Assembly (NCBI GenBank): GCA_038253885.1
Contig: JBBSGP010000037.1
Location: 1 to 30,201, forward strand
From: JALZAQ01 sp038253885
GTDB lineage: Bacteria; Gemmatimonadota; Gemmatimonadetes; Gemmatimonadales; Gemmatimonadaceae
DNA length: 30,201 nucleotides
Reading direction: 5' to 3'
A model generated the notes under the pieces. It was not told the DNA's origin. It ran no database searches and worked only from the letters and a program-made list of their open reading frames with translations. The number at the start of each line of letters is the position of its first letter. The stretch's first letter is position 1. A program made the translations under genes and the position numbers. Positions 25,525-30,201 of the stretch are shown one piece after another.

Positions 25525-26709
25525 TCAGCTGGAATAGTACGAGGCGTTCTCGGAGATGTAGCCACTCGTGAGGTCGCAGCCGTACGCCGTGGCGCCAGCG
25601 TCGCCGACGCCGAGCTCCACCTCGATGTCCACGGTATCCGTTGCCAGTGCCGCTCGAACGCCATCTTCGTCGAAGTCCAGCCGCTGGCCGTCGCGCACGA
25701 CCCGCGCGCCGTTGATCCAGACCGATGTGGAGTCGGGATGGATTGTGCACTCGAAGCACTTTCCGATGGCCATGAGGACGCGACCGACATTCGGGTCGGC
25801 GCCGTGCACCATCGTCTTGACGAGCGGGGAGTTGACGAGCGCCTTGGCGACCCGTCGTGCGTCGGTCGGGCTCCGGGCGCCGCGCACGCTCGCACGAAGC
25901 AGGTGGGTGGCTCCTTCGCCGTCACGCGCGAGCATCTCCGTCATGCGGGTGCAGCCTTCCGCGAGCGCATCGTGGAACGCCCCGGCGTCGATGCGGCCGG
26001 CCAGACCGTTGGCGAGAATGGCGCAGGTGTCCGACGTGCTCGTGTCGCCATCCACGGAGAGCATGTTGAAAGACCCGTCCACCGAGTCGCGAAGCACTTG
26101 GGCGAGCGCGGCCGCCTCGATCTGGGCATCGGTGAAGATGTAGACCAGCATCGTCGCCATGTTCGGCTCGATCATACCAGATCCCTTCGCGACCCACGTG
26201 ATCGTCGCCGTCCGGCCCCCCCTCCCGTGAACCGCGCTCGTTGAGAGTGCCTTGGGGTGAGTATCCGTGGTCATGATTCCTTCCGCGCCCAGGAGCGGGT
26301 CGTCCCGGAGCTCGGCCGCCATCCCGCGGAGACCGCGCTCGATCGCCTCGATCGGGAGAGGGACCCCGATCACCCCGGTAGAGCTCACGAGCACCAGGTC
26401 GGGGGACGTACCGACCTCGGCGGCGGCGGCGGCCGCCATGCGCCTCGCGTCGAGCAGACCGCGCGAGCCGGTGGCGACATTGCTGACCTTGCTGTTCGCG
26501 ACGATGGCGCGCAGTCGTCCACCTCGGATCGTCTCGCGCCCGAGGATCACCGGCGCGCCGGGAAAATGGTTACGCGTGAAGACCGCGGCGGCGGAGGCAT
26601 CCACGTCGCTCACGAACAGGGCGAGATCCTTGGCCAGCGGCTTGAGGCCACAGTTCCGACTCGCAGCGCGGAAGCCCCGCGGAAAGATGGGCCGCTCGTG
26701 GAACTCCAT
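25525..26709 (-). CDS. argJ: Glutamate N-acetyltransferase / amino-acid acetyltransferase ArgJ
   Basis: ArgJ moves the acetyl group from N-acetylornithine to glutamate, recycling it in arginine synthesis; bifunctional forms also use acetyl-CoA. The 394-residue precursor shows FPRGFRAASRNCGLK at the N-terminus, the SSTGVIG segment that forms the oxyanion hole, and the self-cleavage site KGSGMIEPNMATML, with Thr186 as the new N-terminal nucleophile of the beta chain. DGDTSTSDT and the C-terminal SGYISENASYYSS are also typical. The ATG at 26709 starts right at homology; upstream frame is intergenic. The adjacent short GNAT may feed the cycle. Confidence 0.95.
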   Translation of the reverse strand: MEFHERPIFPRGFRAASRNCGLKPLAKDLALFVSDVDASAAAVFTRNHFPGAPVILGRETIRGGRLRAIVANSKVSNVATGSRGLLDARRMAAAAAAEVGTSPDLVLVSSTGVIGVPLPIEAIERGLRGMAAELRDDPLLGAEGIMTTDTHPKALSTSAVHGRGGRTATITWVAKGSGMIEPNMATMLVYIFTDAQIEAAALAQVLRDSVDGSFNMLSVDGDTSTSDTCAILANGLAGRIDAGAFHDALAEGCTRMTEMLARDGEGATHLLRASVRGARSPTDARRVAKALVNSPLVKTMVHGADPNVGRVLMAIGKCFECTIHPDSTSVWINGARVVRDGQRLDFDEDGVRAALATDTVDIEVELGVGDAGATAYGCDLTSGYISENASYYSS

Positions 26710-26717
26710 GGGGCCAC

Positions 26718-26723
26718 AAGATA
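26718..26723 (-). promoter_or_regulatory. Candidate -10 box, leaderless start of argJ
   Basis: On the minus strand TATCTT ends 8 bases before the argJ ATG, with no purine-rich ribosome binding site between. The spacing fits transcription beginning at or next to the start codon. Prediction only. Confidence 0.35.
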
Positions 26724-26767
26724 CGGGACTCGATGCGCGGCGCGCCACCGCGTGGCTGGCGCCAGCC

Positions 26768-26799
26768 GTATCGGCGTGCGATTGTTGTATCGGCGCGCG
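26768..26799. repeat. Direct repeat pair in the argJ/oxidoreductase divergent region
   Basis: GTATCGGCGTGCG (26768-26780) and GTATCGGCGCGCG (26787-26799) differ at one base and are spaced 19 bp start to start, about two helical turns. They sit between the two divergent genes, so they could be operator half-sites, but nothing in the sequence shows a regulator. Confidence 0.35.
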
Positions 26800-26845
26800 C
26801 CACGTGCGTTCCTGGCGAGACACCCCGAGCGGAGAGACGGCCGCC

Positions 26846-28411
26846 ATGGCAAAGCAGGTCAGTCGACGCGATTTCATCGCGGACACGAGCAGGATCGCGG
26901 CGGGCGCGATCGTCGCACCGATGATCGTACCCCGGCACGTCCTCGGCGGCGTGGGGCACCTGGCCCCGAGCGATCGCCTCAACGTCGCCATCGTCGGATT
27001 CGGGGGCATGGGCTCCGAGAACGCGCAGGTTCTCGCGGCCACGGAGAACATCGTCGCCGTCTGCGACGTGGACTTCGGCTTCTCCGAAGCCAACGTGATG
27101 GAGAAGCTCAAGGACGAGAAGGGGAACGACCGACCCGAAGGCCTGAGGCTCCGCGACCAGTTCGCAAAGGCCAAGCGCTACGCCGACTTCCGGGAGATGC
27201 TCGACAAGCAGAGGGACATCGAGGGAGTGGTGATCGCGACGCCGGACCATCTGCATGCCGTGGTGGCCAAGGCGGCCATGGATCGCGGAAAGCATGTCTA
27301 TGTGCAGAAGCCCCTCACCTACTCGGTGCACGAAGCGCGCGTGCTGCGCGAGACCGCGCTCAAGAACCCGCGACTCGTGACGCAGATGGGCAACCAGGGA
27401 CACTCGAGCGAAGGCGCTCGACTCATCAACGAATGGATCCAGGCCGGTATCATCGGCCCCGTCCACGAGGTGCACGTCTGGACGAACCGTCCCGTGGTCT
27501 ACTGGCCGCAAGGGGTGCCGCGCCCGACGGGCGGTGCCGTGCCGCCCGGGGCTCCGAGGCCATCAGGCAATCCGTGGAGCATGCGCCTCGTCAACGAGGT
27601 GCTCGCCGCCGCGATGGGCTCGTACCCGGTTCCTCCCGGCCTGAACTGGGATCTGTATCTGGGACCGGTCGCCGAGAACATTCCCTACCACCCGATCTAC
27701 CATCCTTTCAACTGGCGTGGCTGGCTGGCCTTCGGCGCGAGCGCGCTCGGGGATATGGGGGCGCACCTCATCGATCAACCCTTCTGGGCGCTCGGCCTCA
27801 CCTATCCCACGAGCATCGAGGCGACTTCGACCTCCTGGGGCGTGATGAGAATCCCGCCCGATCCGGCGGCCGCGCCCGACACACCGGGAGCGCGCGCGCG
27901 CAACATTCCCGTGTCCTACCCCGTCGCGACCGCCGTGCACTATCAGTTTCCCGCGCGCGGTCCACAGCCTCCGGTCAAGCTCTACTGGTACGACGGCGGG
28001 CTGTATCCTCCTCGACCCGACGTGCTCCCGGACGATGTCGTGCTCAAGAGCGAGGGCGGCGTGATCTTCGTCGGAGAGAAAGGGATTCTCATGAACGACA
28101 CCTACGGATCCAATCCGCGGCTCTTTCCCGTAACCTTGATGGAGCAGGCCGCAAAGGTGCCGAAGACCTATCCTCGCATCGAGTGGAGCCATGAGCTCAA
28201 CTGGGCGAAGGCGTGTCGGGGGCAGGCGAAGGCGAGCTCACCGATCGAGTACGCGGCTCAGCTCACAGAGACGATGCTTCTCGGCATCGTCGCTCTGCGC
28301 ACCGGTCAGGGACGGAAGCTCGTTTACGACGGCGAAAAGGGGCTCGTCACCAACATTCCGGAGGCCAATCAGTTTCTCACGCGCGAGTACCGCGCCGGGT
28401 GGGCCATCTGA
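26846..28411 (+). CDS. Tat-exported Gfo/Idh/MocA family oxidoreductase
   Basis: The 521-residue product belongs to the NAD(P)-dependent sugar dehydrogenase superfamily. It begins with a twin-arginine signal (VSRRDFIADTSRIAAGAIV), followed by the Rossmann fold (LNVAIVGFGGMGSENAQ), DFREMLDK, VVIATPDHLHA and VYVQKPLTYSV, where the usual EKP catalytic motif reads QKP, as in many secreted members. The long C-terminal alpha/beta domain includes ALGDMGAHLIDQPFWAL. Tat export of a folded, cofactor-loaded enzyme implies periplasmic action. GGAGAG at 26831-26836 precedes the ATG by 9 bases. The DUF1080 gene begins at the overlapping TGATG, so the two are probably made together. Confidence 0.9.
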   Translation: MAKQVSRRDFIADTSRIAAGAIVAPMIVPRHVLGGVGHLAPSDRLNVAIVGFGGMGSENAQVLAATENIVAVCDVDFGFSEANVMEKLKDEKGNDRPEGLRLRDQFAKAKRYADFREMLDKQRDIEGVVIATPDHLHAVVAKAAMDRGKHVYVQKPLTYSVHEARVLRETALKNPRLVTQMGNQGHSSEGARLINEWIQAGIIGPVHEVHVWTNRPVVYWPQGVPRPTGGAVPPGAPRPSGNPWSMRLVNEVLAAAMGSYPVPPGLNWDLYLGPVAENIPYHPIYHPFNWRGWLAFGASALGDMGAHLIDQPFWALGLTYPTSIEATSTSWGVMRIPPDPAAAPDTPGARARNIPVSYPVATAVHYQFPARGPQPPVKLYWYDGGLYPPRPDVLPDDVVLKSEGGVIFVGEKGILMNDTYGSNPRLFPVTLMEQAAKVPKTYPRIEWSHELNWAKACRGQAKASSPIEYAAQLTETMLLGIVALRTGQGRKLVYDGEKGLVTNIPEANQFLTREYRAGWAI

Positions 28412-29187
28412 TGGGTGATACTCGACTGACGTTGTTCGTCGCGCCGGGGAGGGGCGCGGGCAAGCGTCTGGCATGCGCCGCGGCGGCGCTCCTGATCGGG
28501 TGCGCGCCCCGCTCGGAGCCGCCCTCCGGTGCGGCGACCGTTCCAGGTCCGTCCACCACCGCGGCGGCGGCGACCGTCCCGGACAGCGCGGGATGGAGGT
28601 CGCTCTTCGACGGTGGAAGCCTCAGTGGGTGGCGTGGATATCGTGCGAAAGACGTTCCCCCGGGGTGGAAGGTGACGGACGGAGTGATCGTCAAGGAGAC
28701 GAGCACCGAGGACATCGTCACCGTTGATCGCTTCGGCGACTTCGAGCTGCAGTTTGACTGGAAGCTCGGGTCGGGCGGGAATGCGGGGATCTTTTATCGA
28801 GGCACCGAGGAATACGATCACATCTACTGGAGCGCCCCGGAGTATCAGCTGCTCGATGACGCGAACGCGCCAGACGGAGCGAATCGCCTCACGTCCGCCG
28901 GCGCCGCCTACGGGCTCTATCCCCCGCCCGCTGGCGTGGTGAAGGCCGCGGGCGAGTGGAACTCGGCGCGGCTCATCGTGCGTGGGGCGCACGTCGAGCA
29001 CTGGCTCAACGGCCGAAAGCTGCTCGAGTACGAGTTATGGAGTCCGGACTGGGAGACGCGCGTAAAGGCAAGCAAGTTCAGCGAATGGCCGAACTACGGA
29101 CGCGCCAAGTCGGGGTACATCGCGATCCAGGGGGATCACGACGGCACATTGTCGCTGCGCAACGTCCGTATCCGGGATCTGCGCTGA
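28411..29187 (+). CDS. DUF1080 lipoprotein (3-keto-disaccharide hydrolase-like)
   Basis: The 258-residue product starts with a lipoprotein signal ending in the canonical lipobox LIGC (Cys about 31). A Pro/Ala/Thr-rich linker leads to a concanavalin-like beta-sandwich of the DUF1080 type: WRSLFDGGSLSGWRG, DFELQFDWKLGSGGNAGIFYRG, YQLLDDANAPDG, EWNSARLIVRGAHVEHWLNG and SGYIAIQGDHDGTLSLRNV. Members have been linked to hydrolysis of 3-keto-glycosides, formed by sugar oxidoreductases. Sharing an operon with a Tat-exported Gfo/Idh enzyme fits that pathway, which is inference. The ATG overlaps the preceding stop by one base. The frame extends upstream, but only inside the oxidoreductase gene. Confidence 0.88.
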   Translation: MGDTRLTLFVAPGRGAGKRLACAAAALLIGCAPRSEPPSGAATVPGPSTTAAAATVPDSAGWRSLFDGGSLSGWRGYRAKDVPPGWKVTDGVIVKETSTEDIVTVDRFGDFELQFDWKLGSGGNAGIFYRGTEEYDHIYWSAPEYQLLDDANAPDGANRLTSAGAAYGLYPPPAGVVKAAGEWNSARLIVRGAHVEHWLNGRKLLEYELWSPDWETRVKASKFSEWPNYGRAKSGYIAIQGDHDGTLSLRNVRIRDLR

Positions 29188-29192
29188 GCCTG

Positions 29193-29287
29193 CGCTAACG
29201 CCTCAAGCCAAGCTGCAAGCGAACATGAACAATTGCGAGCGTGGCGAGCATCATTAGATCGCTTGGCAGCTTCGCCGAGTGTTAGGT
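29193..29287 (+). mobile_element. Integron attC-like recombination site
   Basis: A 95-bp imperfect hairpin begins with CGCTAAC (29193-29199) and ends with GTTAGGT (29281-29287), the latter an exact GTTRRRY core and the former matching its complement in the last five bases. Inside, AAGCTGCAAGCG (29210-29221) pairs with CGCTTGGCAGCTT (29260-29272) except for one extra G, like the extrahelical base of attC sites. The boxes are separated by an unpaired stretch on each arm and a central loop of about 38 bases. No integrase gene is in the window. It starts 6 bp after the DUF1080 stop. It could instead be an unrelated palindromic repeat. Confidence 0.5.
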
Positions 29288-29494
29288 CGCGGGAAAGGAC
29301 ACGCCCGCGTCGCATCACGCCGCCTAATCGCGCGCGGCACCTTCCGCTTCGCGCACAAGCTCCTCTACATCGCCAACTCGCTCGTTGCTCAGACCATCGG
29401 CCTGGAAGAAACGGACGACGGGGTCTGGTCGATCTACTTCAACACCGTGCTCATTGCGACACTGAATGAGCGCGACTACATCATTCGTGGGTAA
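29288..29494 (+). pseudogene. C-terminal remnant of an integrase-core (IS481-like) transposase
   Basis: About 60 codons read FRFAHKLLYIANSLVAQ, then TIGLEETDDGVWSIYF and LIATLNERDYIIRG before a TAA. This resembles the extreme C-terminus of DDE integrase-core transposases of the IS481 type, which carry a GLEEVDDGIW-YF and DERD pattern. The catalytic core is missing: the frame is cut at the edge of the attC-like site, and no start codon with a ribosome binding site precedes it. It is therefore a fragment. Assignment to a particular IS family is from memory of the motif. Confidence 0.6.
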
Positions 29495-29500
29495 CCCCAA

Positions 29501-29544
29501 GTGTTATCCATGCTGTCGGACACTCGTGTTACCTATCTCACCGG
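29501..29544 (+). repeat. Two tandem end-like repeats after the transposase remnant
   Basis: GTGTTATCCATGCTGTCGG (29501-29519) and GTGTTACCTATCTCACCGG (29526-29544) share 12 of 19 positions, including GTGTTA and the closing CGG. Repeated motifs of the form TGTTACCTATNT...CCGG are, as recalled, found at the ends of integrase-core elements. They follow the remnant's stop by 6 bases and probably represent its right end. Confidence 0.5.
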
Positions 29545-29574
29545 CTGCTCAGAACTCGCTGCCACCAGACTGCA

Positions 29575-30063
29575 TTATTTCGATAGACCGAGTTGCTGGC
29601 GGAACAACAGGTCGTCCGAGAAAACCCACTCGTGATCCATTCGCCCGGCAGGGTTCCAATGAGCGACCGTCACCATCGGGACATGGAAATGCTTCCCTGT
29701 CGGCGCGATGGTCTGCCCGCCAGGGCTCCGGAGCGGCTTGGTGAAGGTGCCCCCCAGCTCGCCCATAACTGTTGTCCATGGACCATTACCGAACCGCACA
29801 GAGTGCTCGAGAACCTGAACATCTGGCGCAAAGGCGACGAGACCTTTGAGATCCTCGAGATGCCGCGCGAGACCGCGGGTCTCAGTACCGTCATCGAATG
29901 TGACAACAATGTCTTCTGAGTGGCTGTCGCTAAGGCGCGTCCACTCGCGGCGGTTGAACACGCCGAGATCCATCGTATCGAAAGTAGCCAGGTGGCGAGC
30001 GACGATAGCGTCCTGCGACTCGGACGTCTTCGGTGGAACGCCGGATTTGCCGTCGCACGCACC
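29575..30063 (-). pseudogene. SnoaL-like/ester cyclase-type lipoprotein gene truncated at its 5' end by an IS
   Basis: The minus-strand frame encodes about 160 residues of an NTF2-like fold: IVARHLATFDTMDLGVFN, SEDIVVTFDDGTETRGLARHLEDLKGL, GPWTTVMGELGGTF and TGKHFHVPMVTVAHW, close in pattern to SnoaL-like polyketide-cyclase/ester-cyclase proteins. Upstream, LLGAC looks like a lipobox, but the residues before it (HHASPAPSPNPPFFSS) come from the IS end and do not form a hydrophobic signal. The frame stays open to an ATG at 30156 that overlaps the transposase start on the other strand, so a hybrid 193-residue product is conceivable. Loss of its native start is the simpler reading. Confidence 0.6.
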
Positions 30064-30201
30064 TAGCAGGCTGCTGAAAAAAGGTGGATTGGGGGATGGT
30101 GCTGGGGATGCGTGATGGATATCATGATGCATCTTGAGCCCGGGAGTTGCGGCCATGCGTGGGATCGAGCCCCAGCAGTCGGCGATGTTCAGCTATGTCT
30201 C
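30064..30201 (+). mobile_element. Left end of an insertion sequence (runs off the window)
   Basis: The sequence TAGCAGGCTGCTGAAAAAA begins at 30064. A GCAGGCTGCTGAAAAA-type motif is familiar from inverted repeats of IS5/IS1182-like elements. About 90 bases further in, a transposase reading frame starts. The exact left boundary and target duplication cannot be set because the right end lies outside the window. Confidence 0.55.
30155..30201 (+). CDS. N-terminus of IS5/IS1182-like DDE transposase (partial)
   Basis: From the ATG at 30155 the frame reads MRGIEPQQSAMFSYV to the end of the window. Transposases of a common IS5/IS1182-like group begin with a very similar MRG-x-QQ-x-MFSY-x-S sequence. 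Only 15 complete codons are visible, so activity and completeness of the element cannot be judged. Confidence 0.6.
   Translation, partial: MRGIEPQQSAMFSYV

Noticed and set aside
26257..28194. 645-codon open plus-strand frame overlapping argJ and the oxidoreductase
   Set aside because: It spans two divergent real genes in another frame and its product is Arg/Gly-rich without motifs.
1..30201. tRNA, rRNA genes, riboswitches and CRISPR arrays
   Set aside because: No cloverleaf, rRNA core sequence, known riboswitch core or regularly spaced repeats were seen on reading the window; a covariance-model scan would be needed to exclude small RNAs.

Overview
This window is high-GC (roughly two-thirds G+C by eye), gene-dense bacterial chromosome. 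The organism is Gram-negative in type: there are lipoprotein signals, a BamB-like propeller, and periplasmic M23, POTRA and Tat-exported proteins. Dispersed genes resembling those of soil phyla, together with the paired Tat-exported Gfo/Idh oxidoreductase and DUF1080 lipoprotein, suggest Gemmatimonadota or a similar lineage. That placement is an inference; no rRNA or other decisive marker is present.

Positions 1-12324 hold a division and cell wall (dcw) cluster: end of a probable murE, murF, mraY, murD, ftsW, murG, murC, ftsQ, ftsA, ftsZ, then a MepM/NlpD-like M23 endopeptidase. Most junctions are 1-4 base overlaps (GTGA, TAGTG, ATGA), so translation is probably coupled. Exceptions are murG-murC (37 bp, promoter-like) and ftsA-ftsZ (190 bp, with a -10-like box and a 14-bp palindrome). 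A strong intrinsic terminator at 12293-12324 closes the cluster. The genes cover the late cytoplasmic and lipid steps of peptidoglycan precursor synthesis, the septal polymerase, the Z-ring, its membrane anchor and a wall hydrolase. No murB or ddl lies among them.

Positions 12359-17230 carry a membrane protein with a VWA-like N-terminal region, ftsY (SRP receptor) and recG. Converging on recG is a four-gene minus-strand operon (20940 down to 17282): BamB-like propeller, small exported membrane protein, orphan sensor histidine kinase, and coiled-coil lipoprotein. It looks like an envelope-sensing unit and is the best candidate here for an undescribed system. Its first gene overlaps the start of the divergent asnS.

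Positions 20934-25037 contain asnS, a secreted alpha/beta hydrolase, a two-module VOC protein and a PcpA/MhqO-like ring-cleaving dioxygenase. On the minus strand follow argJ and a short ArgA-like GNAT, together an acetyl cycle for ornithine/arginine. Divergent from argJ are the Gfo/Idh/MocA oxidoreductase and the DUF1080 lipoprotein, probably an extracytoplasmic 3-keto-sugar pathway.

From 29188 to the end the sequence changes to mobile-element debris: a hairpin closely resembling an integron attC site, the C-terminal remnant of an integrase-core transposase with end-like repeats, a SnoaL-like gene cut at its 5' end, and the left end of an insertion sequence whose transposase start codon lies just inside the window. 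Several genes have a TANNNT-type box 6-11 bases before the start codon and no clear ribosome binding site, suggesting leaderless or near-leaderless transcription.
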